Source of the DNA: a virus
Direction: 5' to 3' (one strand)
Length of the DNA: 64,000 nt
Virus record (IMG/VR): IMGVR_UViG_3300034418_010679
Coordinates: 1-64,000 of that record
Position numbers and translations under genes: made by a program. Below the pieces are notes generated by a model that did not search any database, was not told the DNA's origin, and saw nothing but the letters and a program-made list of their open reading frames with translations. Shown in pieces: positions 47,819 to 56,872 of the stretch (positions are counted from its first letter, which is position 1; each line of letters begins with the position of its first letter).

Positions 47819-50800
47819 CTGTAACCTCCTTGATAGCACCCAAAATGTGTTTTTGTTGCGTTTTTGTTAGTTTGGAACTTCCTAGCCAATCGCCAGCAAA
47901 ATAGACACCATTAGCCTCAGAAGTTGAGTTCATTAGTCTTTGCGTCTCGTAAAACGCCTCGGGGGCTTCCACGACATTACCGATAAAGTTTGATATCTTC
48001 TTGGGCTCGTTTAGTTCTCCATCGGTAAGGTTTTTGTAGAAGTCTTTTAGACTTGCTTCAACCTTATTGATGAGTTTTTCCACCTCTGCTGGAACTGTGT
48101 CCTCAAAGAAAACATCGCTGAGAATATTGTCAGAACGCAAAAAGAACAAAACAGATGGTGGCTTGGGGTTTGTTTTTAGTTTCTTGATTATCTCCAAAAT
48201 CTCTTTTGGTGATGGGTTCTCTGGTAGTTTTATTTTCTGGGCTTCAAGATATGGCTTGAAGAAGAAGTTGGAAACTTGTTCGTATGGCTTGCCAAGTTCT
48301 TCTTTGACCCTTGTATCAAGAACAAGTTGTGTGTCGCTATAAATACTATTTGCCACAGAAGACAACTGTGTTTTTTGATCTTGCGATAAGTTTGGATAGA
48401 AGCTCGTGTTTTTAATTGAATTCTCAATAACAGATAGGAACACTTGGTTTTGTGGGTTCTCCGCGTTCTGTATTTTAACAAGCTCTCCATTTTCACTCAC
48501 AAACTTCTCATAGTCGTATTCATTATTTACCGTTAGTGGTTCGGAGAGTTTTGGCAAGTCTCTGTTTAGTGCGTTTACCCCTTCATCAAGTTCAACTCGG
48601 AAATCCCTAAGACCTATGTTTAAGTCGAGAAGAGTTGTTTCGCCGTTTGTATACTCATAACGAATACCTTCATTACTGCGTGTTATTTTTAGAACATATT
48701 CTTTATCAACAAGAGTCACATTTCCATTTGTGTCTTCTTGGGCATTTGGATAGTTCTCTAAAACAAAACTTTGGTATTTTGCAGGAAACCTTCTTGGGTC
48801 TGGCTCAAATGGTAACAACGCGAGAAGGTTCTCAGCCCAAGCGTAAAAATAGTTTGAGTTGTTTAGTTCACGAGATGCATCAAGAAGCGCAAATTCGGTT
48901 GTATTTATACCACCTACATCAAACAAAGCTTCCAACATTTGTGATTTGAACGGAGCAACAAGCGGGTTAATAATAACAAGTATCTCTATCAAGTCTTGCA
49001 AAAACTCTCTCTCAAAAGAATCATTTCTGAGCAGCTTTACTGTATTATTTTCATACTGAATGCCAAGAGCATTGCTGAATACTTGTGGTCTTAGGTTGAA
49101 TTTTTTGCGATAATTTCTGTTCTCGGCATCACCGTTGTTTTTTCGGACTTGACTCAACCAATAGTTATTGTATAGAACTCCATAAGCCAAAGAAAGGTCT
49201 GCGGTGACAACATCTTCAAGGTCGGGTTTATCATCGAGAGAGCCAACAAAAAGCCTTCTGAGAGAACGGTAGTCGAAGTATGGCTTGATACGCAACTGTG
49301 TGACCAACTGTGTGACAGTTCCTGATAAAGCAAAGTTGGTGAAACCAGCCAAGAGTGTTGGCGCTGTGTTTATCTCTTTGATGAGACCAATTGTGCCATT
49401 TAGAAGCTCACAGAAACCGCTAACCCTTTCTTCCAACTCCTTTCTCGCCTCTTGTATTTGCTGCTCGGCTTGCTCGTCTGTTAGACCAGACCTCTCGGCT
49501 AAACGAAGCAGAGCGTCTTTGAGGGCGTCAACCGTTTCGGAGCCGTCAACGATAACTGGTGGACACTCTTCTGTGCCAGTAATCTGTCTAAATAGAGTTG
49601 CTGCGATAAGTGCATCATATTCGTAACTATCGTTTATGATACTAAGCACTGTGCGAAACTCTTCATCAGAAAAGGTTGCAGGATAGAAAACATTATCTGC
49701 TATTAATTTGCCTCTTGCAAAAATAAACTGTGGTGCGTCACCTCCCAACAAAGCCTTAAAGTGGGCTATTGGCATGTCGGTTGCCAACTGACTTATGAAG
49801 TCTGTCAGCAAATCTGCTGTAATAAAGCCAAAAGATGGTATTTTTTGAATAGTGTTTGTGGCTGTGGCAGCGTTTGAACCCGTTAAACCAGCGGCAGCAA
49901 GAGAGCCAGCTTGGTTGGACAAGGTTTGGTTTAGGCTTGATGAAGACTGATCAATGTCAGATTGGTCACAGTCAGAGAAGTCCGCGCCGCAGTCAATATC
50001 AAGTAGGCTCAAAATACTCTGAACAAATGCAACAATAAGGTCTTTTATTATCTTCACTAGCAAAGAAATCAAAAAGCCTCTTAGGCACTTGAACCAATCA
50101 AGAGATGGAACTTTTGGTATTTCTCTGGCAAACAAAAGTTTTGCGAGGGGGAAGTTGGGGTTTTCTTTTGCTTCCTTCTCCAAGAACTCTGGGAAGTTTG
50201 TAACAGTGTCAATGGCTTTTAGGGTGTTTTGGTAAGCGCCCATTGTGTCAAAGTTAGCCAAACAAGCCAACTCTCCACCACCTAACTTAGAAAGTTCGCA
50301 TTTGAACCTGTCTACTGTTTTTACAACAAACAATGCCCAGTTGCCCTTGTGAAGAACCGTAGTGTAAAGGTCGTCTATTGTTTGAGCGCTCTTGACGGCA
50401 AACTCAACACAGCCGGTGCCGCCAAAGGCTTGTTCAATAAGTTCGTTTCTCCTGTTGTTCAACTCTCTAAGAATGGCAGACTTCTCTTCGTCTGTTAGTT
50501 CAGCCGTGAGAATATCTTTACCTCTTGATAGTTTTTGTGAGAAAGGCTTTTCTTTGTAGTATATCGAGTATCGATACAGTCTATCAAAAAATGTTTTGTA
50601 TGTTCCTGCACCATTTACTTCTCGATAGCTGTCGTCATCAGTGGCAAGTATGAATGATAACTCTGGTGCTGAAAGTTGTGCTGTAAGGTCGTTTTGCCCC
50701 TTGATGTAGGTATTTATTTGCAAAGTTCTGTAATCAAAGTTATCTATAAGAACCTTATCTCCCGCTGGAGATGCATTTAGCCAAGTAAACTGTTCCAATA

Positions 50801-52523
50801 GACTGCCCCATTGTGGGACGTATTCTACAAGAATATTGTTTGCCTTTTTTCCCTTCTTTTTTTCTCTTACCACACCAACTGTGTATGGACCGTCAAGCTT
50901 ATCAAAGTTTGTAATATCTTTCAGTTGCCCATTTACTAAAACAGACTTTTTTATCTTCTTTAGGCTCGATATACCTTCGATATAAAGTTGCCCTTTCATT
51001 AAAGCATCGCGAGCGATGGTAGCCAAACCATACACAAGAGCATATTGTAGTTTTTTATCGGGAAAAGCAGCACGATAAATGTATTCTATATCAGTTGTCT
51101 TACTGGTTATCGCGGGGTCATCATTACCCTCTCTTGTATTAAGAAGTAGAATAACGTCTTTCAATATACTGTCAAAGTCGTCTATGCTTTGCAGGGTTTT
51201 GCGAATCTGTTTTGCGATCTCATCTTCTATTAGAACAACCTTACCGTTTTCTAAAAATATTTCGTCCACGTTGTTTGTAAGTGTATTATTCAAAGTAAGC
51301 GTAAGCAGTGCTCGTGGTGTAAGAACGGTTCTATCAAGATGAATACTGGAAATATATTTTGGAACTCTTGCCTGGGTGTGGAGATTTATTGTAAATGCCG
51401 CGTTAGAAAGTGCATCTAATGCTGTTGCGGTTATCTCTCCATATACAGCAGAAGACTTTACAAATGTAGGAATATTTTTTATGTTCTCGACTTGTTTGTC
51501 AACGGTTTTTTGCAGAGTAGAATCGTCTTCACTCACCCCAGCATAAATGGCTTTATCGTTACCGTCTGTCATTGCCGTTTCAAGCTTTGTTGCCATACGA
51601 GTCAAGTTTTGTAACCTTGCCTCAAATTCATCAGCGCCTATTTCTTTTGTTTGTTTATTATTTGCATCGAGCCTGATAATATCATTTAGTAGACTGTGAG
51701 CCTTATCTATTCCAAATGGTGTGCCTGTTTGGCTTTGCAACAAATCTTTTGTGTTAATTGGCTCAACCACTGGGTTTACTTTTGATGAAACAGCGAGTTT
51801 CAGTGGAATCTTATAAGTAAAAAAGCCCCAGCGTTGAGTGGTTGGAATCTTTGGGTTATAATCTATTATTAGTTTATCGGGTTGTGCCAACATTTCTAAG
51901 AAAAATTCTTTTGATAAGCCAAAGGATTCCACACAGCCGTCTGCTATTACAGACCTGAAAGTTTCATAAGATAGGGTCTCTGTTGCAAGCTCTTTGTAGC
52001 TAATACCAAGTTCATTACTTACTTGATAAATGTTTTTATAAGTTCCAGTTTGTAGTTTCTCAAACTGTTCTTCATTTGGTCCTGCTGCAAGGGCGGCGGC
52101 GGCTCTTGCCTCTGGCTCAAAAAGTATTCCTGCATACTCTATCTGTGAATTGGGGTTTGGGACATTGCCTTCGTTTGCTTCACCAACCAATGGCAAGTAG
52201 AAGAAAGGCTGAACAATGTCGATTGTTTTGTCTGCCGAGTTCCAGTAACAAGCAGGGGTCTTTGAAAACATATTTGCGTTTGGAAGCGTTTTTGTCATTT
52301 CTTTAAAAATAGAAATAGCGACCATAGGATTGGTGCCAGCTAAAAAAGAACCGACATTGGCACCAAACTTTTCAACAACCTTTGTTTCGTTTAGGCGTTG
52401 AAATATTTCCTCAATAGAGAGGGTTGTAAAACCACCTTGTAGTAATTCAAAAACAATATTTTGTCCGGTCTCATCAAAACTGTTTACTGCTGATATGTCT
52501 TGTTTAAATGGCTGTAACTTCAT
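47811..52523 (-). CDS. Very large virion protein with hydrophobic central segment
   Basis: 1570 aa, no family recognised. Mostly helical with many N, E and K residues. Around residues 805-840 a strongly hydrophobic helix pair (CLRGFLISLLVKIIKDLIVA followed by FVQSILSLLDIDCG) stands before a low-complexity linker rich in S, Q, D and A. Such segments occur in tape-measure or DNA-injection proteins, which insert in the host membrane. A tape-measure gene is otherwise not evident in this window, so this protein is a candidate, though baseplate context would also fit a hub protein. It starts one base after the upstream stop. Confidence 0.5.
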   Translation of the reverse strand: MKLQPFKQDISAVNSFDETGQNIVFELLQGGFTTLSIEEIFQRLNETKVVEKFGANVGSFLAGTNPMVAISIFKEMTKTLPNANMFSKTPACYWNSADKTIDIVQPFFYLPLVGEANEGNVPNPNSQIEYAGILFEPEARAAAALAAGPNEEQFEKLQTGTYKNIYQVSNELGISYKELATETLSYETFRSVIADGCVESFGLSKEFFLEMLAQPDKLIIDYNPKIPTTQRWGFFTYKIPLKLAVSSKVNPVVEPINTKDLLQSQTGTPFGIDKAHSLLNDIIRLDANNKQTKEIGADEFEARLQNLTRMATKLETAMTDGNDKAIYAGVSEDDSTLQKTVDKQVENIKNIPTFVKSSAVYGEITATALDALSNAAFTINLHTQARVPKYISSIHLDRTVLTPRALLTLTLNNTLTNNVDEIFLENGKVVLIEDEIAKQIRKTLQSIDDFDSILKDVILLLNTREGNDDPAITSKTTDIEYIYRAAFPDKKLQYALVYGLATIARDALMKGQLYIEGISSLKKIKKSVLVNGQLKDITNFDKLDGPYTVGVVREKKKGKKANNILVEYVPQWGSLLEQFTWLNASPAGDKVLIDNFDYRTLQINTYIKGQNDLTAQLSAPELSFILATDDDSYREVNGAGTYKTFFDRLYRYSIYYKEKPFSQKLSRGKDILTAELTDEEKSAILRELNNRRNELIEQAFGGTGCVEFAVKSAQTIDDLYTTVLHKGNWALFVVKTVDRFKCELSKLGGGELACLANFDTMGAYQNTLKAIDTVTNFPEFLEKEAKENPNFPLAKLLFAREIPKVPSLDWFKCLRGFLISLLVKIIKDLIVAFVQSILSLLDIDCGADFSDCDQSDIDQSSSSLNQTLSNQAGSLAAAGLTGSNAATATNTIQKIPSFGFITADLLTDFISQLATDMPIAHFKALLGGDAPQFIFARGKLIADNVFYPATFSDEEFRTVLSIINDSYEYDALIAATLFRQITGTEECPPVIVDGSETVDALKDALLRLAERSGLTDEQAEQQIQEARKELEERVSGFCELLNGTIGLIKEINTAPTLLAGFTNFALSGTVTQLVTQLRIKPYFDYRSLRRLFVGSLDDKPDLEDVVTADLSLAYGVLYNNYWLSQVRKNNGDAENRNYRKKFNLRPQVFSNALGIQYENNTVKLLRNDSFEREFLQDLIEILVIINPLVAPFKSQMLEALFDVGGINTTEFALLDASRELNNSNYFYAWAENLLALLPFEPDPRRFPAKYQSFVLENYPNAQEDTNGNVTLVDKEYVLKITRSNEGIRYEYTNGETTLLDLNIGLRDFRVELDEGVNALNRDLPKLSEPLTVNNEYDYEKFVSENGELVKIQNAENPQNQVFLSVIENSIKNTSFYPNLSQDQKTQLSSVANSIYSDTQLVLDTRVKEELGKPYEQVSNFFFKPYLEAQKIKLPENPSPKEILEIIKKLKTNPKPPSVLFFLRSDNILSDVFFEDTVPAEVEKLINKVEASLKDFYKNLTDGELNEPKKISNFIGNVVEAPEAFYETQRLMNSTSEANGVYFAGDWLGSSKLTKTQQKHILGAIKEVTGE

Positions 52524-52524
52524 T

Positions 52525-53466
52525 TTATGTCGTCTTATTGTGTGGGCTGCAAATATATCTACGTGCGCCGGGAGTTAGATAATTAGTTTTGAACTCAGCG
52601 TGCTGAAACTGTCTGAGGTTTGTTTCTACCGCTTGCATTGCATTGTCAACTGTTGTTAACAAGCCTTGTATAAATGAGTTTGGGTCAATGGGTGGTGTTG
52701 TTGGACCAACCGCCGAGCCGTGGAAGTGTCCTATGAACTGTGCCTGTTGTTGGACAATTATTTTTGTAATAACTGATATTTGTGTATCGAGGGTGGCAAC
52801 ATGTTCTAGCAACGCCGTCATCGCGTCCACGAGGTTTTGCCCTTTTACCATTGGCTGTAAGTCTGTGTTGCCCTTTGTAGAATTTGCTGCTGCAATGAGT
52901 TCAATGCCGTATTCGCCACCTATCTGTCTATTCTTGCTGTTATATCTATCAGGCATTGTAACCAACTTGATAGACTCTCTACTGATGAGGCGAATACCAT
53001 CTGCTTTCATGCCGATTGCAGATTTATTTTTTGATGCTCCATCAATCGAACCCTTCTTTCTTAGAAGGTCACTAATATAAAAGTTATCGTCAATATCAGT
53101 CTTTTGTGAAACATAGATACGAGCGGAATCTAGTTTAAAGTTTGGAGTTGTCAAGCCTGGAGTTCCAGTTTGTTCTCCAGCTAGCTTCTCTTTTATGTAT
53201 TCCTTGCCAACATCGCCGCCTCTGCCCACAACCAAGTCAAGGGTCGCTGCGTTTGTTTCACCAGCATGACCGGCTCGACCAGCACCAGGGTTATCTTTGC
53301 CAAACACAATGTATGCGTCACCATTTCTAAGAACTTTTTCACCAAGTAGTTGATTATATTCAAAAATATATTCTCCCGGCATTGATGAGCCTTGGACTAC
53401 TTTTTCATAGCCATTGGGGAGGTTTGTAATATCGACTCTACTGTCTACTGCTTTTTCTTTACTCAT
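52525..53466 (-). CDS. Baseplate hub/spike-type structural protein
   Basis: 313 aa. Glycine-rich beta segments (GDAYIVFGKDNPGAGRAGHA, ATLDLVVGRGGD, ARIYVSQKTDIDDNFYISD, GIRLISRESIKLVT) suggest a beta-helical or OB-type spike region like the C-terminal part of T4 gp5. A helical segment follows (MTALLEHVATLDTQISVITK) and ends with PGARRYICSPHNKTT. It comes right after the amidase-bearing hub gene (ATGA overlap), which supports a place at the tail tip. No enzyme motif is visible. Confidence 0.5.
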   Translation of the reverse strand: MSKEKAVDSRVDITNLPNGYEKVVQGSSMPGEYIFEYNQLLGEKVLRNGDAYIVFGKDNPGAGRAGHAGETNAATLDLVVGRGGDVGKEYIKEKLAGEQTGTPGLTTPNFKLDSARIYVSQKTDIDDNFYISDLLRKKGSIDGASKNKSAIGMKADGIRLISRESIKLVTMPDRYNSKNRQIGGEYGIELIAAANSTKGNTDLQPMVKGQNLVDAMTALLEHVATLDTQISVITKIIVQQQAQFIGHFHGSAVGPTTPPIDPNSFIQGLLTTVDNAMQAVETNLRQFQHAEFKTNYLTPGARRYICSPHNKTT

Positions 53467-54866
53467 TTTCTTAGTATTGGTGTTGGATTTTGTTTTGTTG
53501 TCTGTGCAGCCGCTGTCATTTTCAATGTTGCGTTATAAGCGTCTTGTGGACTTGAACCCAGGGCTCGTATATGACAATAGCAAACCTCAAACCTGCCATC
53601 TGAGTGTTGTTTCTTTCTTTCTTCTTTTGTCTGTTTGTCAATTGGTTTGTTTACTTGTCGTGCAGAGCCGTGAGCTACAATGCCGTTTTTTTTCTTATCG
53701 ACGCCGAACGGCAGAACTCCGAAAAGAAATTTTTTGCCATCTTTTGTAGATTCCATTGCTGTAATCGGTATTTTCTCACCAGTTGGAAGTTTCACAAGTT
53801 TTTGTAGTTTTAGCAAAAGTTGATATAGGGCTTCCATCTGGGCTAGAGAGCCGGGTTTATACTTTTTTGAGGGAGGTCCGAATGAGCTTCCATTCAAAAC
53901 CTCGATACTAATACACTGCCCATTCAAGGCACCCTGTGCAATAGACCTCTTTTCCAATGGAGTGTGTTGGCTTACACTCCCATCTCTATCAACTATAAAA
54001 TGAGTATTAAGTCCATTACCTTTATTTTTTTTGTTTAGAATTCTAATGGTGCCCTTTTTATCAGCGCCAGAAGCAGAAATATGGATGACAAAACATGTAG
54101 TCTTTTTTCTTGTGCGAAGTGAGGCTTTGTTTCTAACAAACACGTCCTCATATGGGACACCGGGAACTTGACTTTTAAGAACTTGGTAATTTTGAACATC
54201 GTCGCAAGGCTGTTTAGCCACACCAACCTTTTCTTTAACAGTCTCAACTACTTTTTCAGCGGCTTTTTTCAATACCTCTGGAATAGTGCCTTCTTTTGTC
54301 GGTGGGGTCGGGGTGTTGCCAGATGGAGCAGGCGTCTTTGGAACAGCGCTGGGTTTGTTACAGTATTTGTCACGGTTGCTTGTGTCTGAGTTGGCTCTGG
54401 CGTCAGTTGTTTGGGCTGTTACATCACGAACAAACTTGCCTGTAGAATACACCCCGTCTGTAAAAGACACTTCGATAATACTATTTGCAGTAATATTCGC
54501 AGCCTCTCCGGTTAAAGAAACTTTTGTCAAGTATTGTCTAAAATTTTCTGGCGTTATACTTTTCGCAAGAAGGTCGTGAATAACATCAATGTAAACATAT
54601 GCGGTCGCAGCTTTGGGCGACGTATCTGGAGAGAAAAGGTCTAAAAATGGAAATAAAGACTCAGTGTCGTTATCAATCTGATCCACAAAATAGACAATAC
54701 CTGTAAGGCTTGTGTAATCGGGAACTGTAACTAACTTGTTTAGTTGGTCTCCAATAGACAAGCTGTCGTCTGTGTCTGTGACAAAGAAGGGTTGTCTTGG
54801 AAGCACCGTTTCTTTGTTCAGGGAGCCGCGCTTTATGTCGAGGAGATTTATTGTATTTTCAGCCAT
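53463..54866 (-). CDS. Baseplate hub protein with N-acetylmuramoyl-L-alanine amidase domain
   Basis: 467 aa. Residues 1-150 form a structural domain (OB/hub-like, beta-rich). A proline/threonine linker (about 165-215) follows. Residues about 250-400 are an amidase of the type-2 zinc family: CFVIHISASG with H262, NTHFIVDRDGSVSQH with H301, ISIEVLNGSS with E322, and GIVAHGSARQ with H399. The enzyme cuts the bond between muramic acid and the peptide. By context it is the counterpart of T4 gp5, whose domain is a muramidase, and would open the wall during infection rather than at lysis. Its zinc site and architecture are read from motifs. Confidence 0.8.
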   Translation of the reverse strand: MAENTINLLDIKRGSLNKETVLPRQPFFVTDTDDSLSIGDQLNKLVTVPDYTSLTGIVYFVDQIDNDTESLFPFLDLFSPDTSPKAATAYVYIDVIHDLLAKSITPENFRQYLTKVSLTGEAANITANSIIEVSFTDGVYSTGKFVRDVTAQTTDARANSDTSNRDKYCNKPSAVPKTPAPSGNTPTPPTKEGTIPEVLKKAAEKVVETVKEKVGVAKQPCDDVQNYQVLKSQVPGVPYEDVFVRNKASLRTRKKTTCFVIHISASGADKKGTIRILNKKNKGNGLNTHFIVDRDGSVSQHTPLEKRSIAQGALNGQCISIEVLNGSSFGPPSKKYKPGSLAQMEALYQLLLKLQKLVKLPTGEKIPITAMESTKDGKKFLFGVLPFGVDKKKNGIVAHGSARQVNKPIDKQTKEERKKQHSDGRFEVCYCHIRALGSSPQDAYNATLKMTAAAQTTKQNPTPILRK

Positions 54867-55163
54867 CTACTCATCTTCCTCCCCGTTGTCGTTGAGGTTA
54901 TCGTAGATAGCATCAATGTCTGCTGATGAGATAGTTTCAGTTTGTTTACTAGTCTTCGCCATAAGTGAAGCAACCTTTACTAGCTGTTCGTTGGAACGCT
55001 GTAAGGTTTCTAGGTACTTGGCTACAACAAGACCTTGACGACCGTGGTCTGCCCTTCCTTGATGAATATCTTGGCTTATTTCATCAAGAGCAGTGTTGGT
55101 CGCCTCTCGGTCAAGTCTAATGTTTTTTATTGCTTCTTCAAGAAGTTCTTCATATTTCGCCAT
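54867..55163 (-). CDS. Small helical protein after sigma factor gene
   Basis: 98 aa, entirely helical and charged: YEELLEEAIKNIRLDREATN, then GRADHGRQGLVVAKYLETLQ, RSNEQLVKVASLMAK and an acidic end (DNLNDNGEEDE). No family recognised with certainty. The helical layout (R-x-N..., long helix, 'S-N-x-x-L-x-K-x-A') vaguely recalls small terminase subunits such as T4 gp16, a gene not otherwise found here. Equally it might be a late-transcription co-factor like gp33. It overlaps the sigma factor gene by 14 nt and ends next to the amidase gene. Confidence 0.45.
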   Translation of the reverse strand: MAKYEELLEEAIKNIRLDREATNTALDEISQDIHQGRADHGRQGLVVAKYLETLQRSNEQLVKVASLMAKTSKQTETISSADIDAIYDNLNDNGEEDE

Positions 55164-55827
55164 CGTTCCAATCAGACCTAAAGCCTCTATACCTCACTTT
55201 GAGCTTTGTGAGGACAGTTGCGATTTGTTTTGTGTTCAAATCGGTGATCTCCCTCATGTAAAGATAAATAGCTTTTTTATTGAAAATTTCTATTTGGTCA
55301 GAGTGCTCAAACAGCACTTTGATAGCGTTGATGACTTTTACTTCGTTTTCTTTCTCGGCTGCTTCATACCATTCATCGATGTTCTCGCGAAGATGGGCGA
55401 AGAACTCGGTACGGTTTCTTTCGTGCTCGTATGGTATGTGGTCGGTAAGGGGGTGTTCTAAGTTCTTTGAGTCGTCAATAGGAGTCTCAGTTTTTAGACG
55501 CTTGGTTGTTTTCTTTACTTTGTGGATAAACCAGTTCTTGGTAACGACTGAAAAGTAAGAGAAAGCTTTGGAGCCTTTGTCGGGGTCATACTTGTCGAGA
55601 ATAGTGACCAACCAAGCTTTACATTCTTCACGGAGGTAATCGATGTTTGGAAGAGTTGTGAACTTGTATGTGTAAATAATTTTATCAACAAGCTCGTCGA
55701 ACGCAGGATGAATAAACTCGATGTAGAGTTTTTCTTTTGTGTAGCGGTCTTTTGTTTTACAGTATTTAACTATAGCGTCCTCATGGACTTTTGTAAAATA
55801 CTTTCTTTTAGTTCTCTTCTTCGGCAT
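55150..55827 (-). CDS. gp55: Late transcription sigma factor (T4 gp55-like)
   Basis: 225 aa (T4 gp55 is 185 aa). The central DYLREECKAWLVTILDKYDP then DKGSKAFSYFSVVTKNWFIH and KVKK is the sigma region 2-like core, equivalent to the gp55 segment with 'FDPAKSSNPFAYFTQI'. The C-terminal part has a KKAIYLYMREITDLNTKQIA helix-turn-helix-like segment, longer than in T4. It would direct host RNA polymerase to late promoters; candidate sites in this window read CTATTTA-N-N. The gene overlaps both neighbours by 20 and 14 nt and is preceded by GAGGAG. Confidence 0.8.
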   Translation of the reverse strand: MPKKRTKRKYFTKVHEDAIVKYCKTKDRYTKEKLYIEFIHPAFDELVDKIIYTYKFTTLPNIDYLREECKAWLVTILDKYDPDKGSKAFSYFSVVTKNWFIHKVKKTTKRLKTETPIDDSKNLEHPLTDHIPYEHERNRTEFFAHLRENIDEWYEAAEKENEVKVINAIKVLFEHSDQIEIFNKKAIYLYMREITDLNTKQIATVLTKLKVRYRGFRSDWNDGEI

Positions 55828-56098
55828 CGCCTGCTATCTCCTCTTGTATTCTTGCCACGTCTTTTAAGGTCTCGCTAAGAACTGTTGTGGCTGTGACAAG
55901 GTTTTGTATAATAGGGTCGCCGTAGTATGTTTCGCTAGCGTTGACAGTATTTACAAGCTCGTCAAAATCATCGACCTGTTCTCGCAGGTCGGAAATTCTT
56001 GCCTGAATATTGTTAAGGGTTTCGGCAAAGTTATAACAAAGGTATGACAGTGCTGCTGTCGTAGAAACAAAAATAACTACTAGTGTCCATTCAAGCAT
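55808..56098 (-). CDS. Membrane-anchored coiled-coil protein
   Basis: 96 aa from ATG 56098, which overlaps the preceding stop by 8 nt; GGAG lies 10 nt upstream. A single N-terminal membrane helix (WTLVVIFVSTTAALSYLCYN) is followed by a coiled coil (NNIQARISDLREQVDDFDEL) and a second helix (TTVLSETLKDVARIQEEIAG). No family recognised; function unknown. Position between a zinc-ribbon protein and the late sigma factor gives no clear clue. Confidence 0.5.
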   Translation of the reverse strand: MLEWTLVVIFVSTTAALSYLCYNFAETLNNIQARISDLREQVDDFDELVNTVNASETYYGDPIIQNLVTATTVLSETLKDVARIQEEIAGDAEEEN

Positions 56099-56354
56099 TT
56101 GGGTCAAACTCCTTTGTTCTTGCTTCTTCTTGCATTTGTTTTAAAACCTCTCGGTTTTCTTCGATGCCCTCTTTCGTTGCTTCGCCCACTTTTTTGTCGC
56201 CTCTTTGTTCTGTCTTCATTGTGGTGAAGTGACTAGGAATGCGAAAAACAAAGGGCGAGTCGCACTCTTCGCACTTGGTGACTATCTCTGACATAGAGTG
56301 CCACTCGTCCCAGTTTCTCAAACAAGTGTTACAGCGATAAGAATATTTAGGCAT
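56091..56354 (-). CDS. FmdB-type zinc-ribbon protein
   Basis: 87 aa from ATG 56354 (GGAAG site upstream, 8-nt overlap ATGCCTAA with the cupin stop). The N-terminal MPKYSYRCNTC, WDEWHSMSE and CEECDSPFVFRI are the usual layout of FmdB/CxxC_CxxC zinc ribbons: two CxxC knuckles, the first after a Y-x-Y-x-C strand. The C-terminal half is charged helix. Members are common in phages and bacteria and are thought to bind nucleic acid or protein; the exact role here is unknown. Confidence 0.72.
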   Translation of the reverse strand: MPKYSYRCNTCLRNWDEWHSMSEIVTKCEECDSPFVFRIPSHFTTMKTEQRGDKKVGEATKEGIEENREVLKQMQEEARTKEFDPNA

Positions 56355-56703
56355 CTGTTCTTCCATAGTCGTCTGAAAGACGAACAACGTCGTCAAGCTC
56401 GGGAGTAGAAACCTCAAAAAGCTCTACGGGCGAATCGTCAGGTGCTGTAAACCTGTGAATTGTGTTTGGAATAATTCTCCAAGACTGCCCTTCTTTGAGT
56501 TTCATAATATTGCTTTCAAGGTCATTTCTTGAAAGGTCCAAGTGTAAAACACCCTTTGAAACGAATACTGTCTCGTCTTTCTTGACATGAAATTGTCTTG
56601 AAAGACGCTGACCTTCGTTAATCCAAAGACGTTTCATTACATACTTTTGTGTATGAACGATAATTTCTTCATGTCCCCAGGGTTTTTCTACGATTTTATG
56701 CAT
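56347..56703 (-). CDS. Cupin, mannose-6-phosphate isomerase-like
   Basis: 118 aa, a single cupin barrel. KPWGHEEIIV at the start and LSRQFHVKKDETVFVSKGVL then LHLDL, followed by SWRIIPNTIHRFTAPDDSPV with a late His, match the cupin domain found in type II mannose-6-phosphate isomerase/mannose-1-phosphate guanylyltransferase. The usual first metal histidine is replaced, leaving Q-x-H-x4-E plus the late His. With GDP-mannose dehydratase and fucose synthase nearby it may work on the mannose side of the pathway, but catalytic activity is not certain. The ATG overlaps the preceding stop. Confidence 0.65.
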   Translation of the reverse strand: MHKIVEKPWGHEEIIVHTQKYVMKRLWINEGQRLSRQFHVKKDETVFVSKGVLHLDLSRNDLESNIMKLKEGQSWRIIPNTIHRFTAPDDSPVELFEVSTPELDDVVRLSDDYGRTDA

Positions 56704-56872
56704 CGTCTTCCTCTGGTGCTTCTACTGTGGGTGGATTAATAACAACAAGATTATCGTCATTATCAAATGCCAACATAAAGCCGCGAAGAATAGCTGTAAT
56801 ATCTTCTTGGTTCATAATTGCCTTTTGTAGTGCCATCATAATTGCTCCGACAGCCTGATCTGATAAATTCAT
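56696..56872 (-). CDS. Conserved small phage protein, 58 aa
   Basis: 58 aa, shorter than usual ORF cut-offs. ATG 56872 overlaps the preceding stop as TAATG, and the TAA at 56696 overlaps the cupin start by 8 nt, so the junctions fit the operon exactly. The sequence starts MNLSDQAVGAIMMALQKAIM, continues with NQEDITAILRGF, and has a LVVINPPTVE segment near the end. I recall proteins of this type ('LSDQAVGAIMxALQKxL...LxVxNPP') from many marine T4-like phages, all of unknown function. No motif suggests an activity. Confidence 0.75.
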   Translation of the reverse strand: MNLSDQAVGAIMMALQKAIMNQEDITAILRGFMLAFDNDDNLVVINPPTVEAPEEDDA

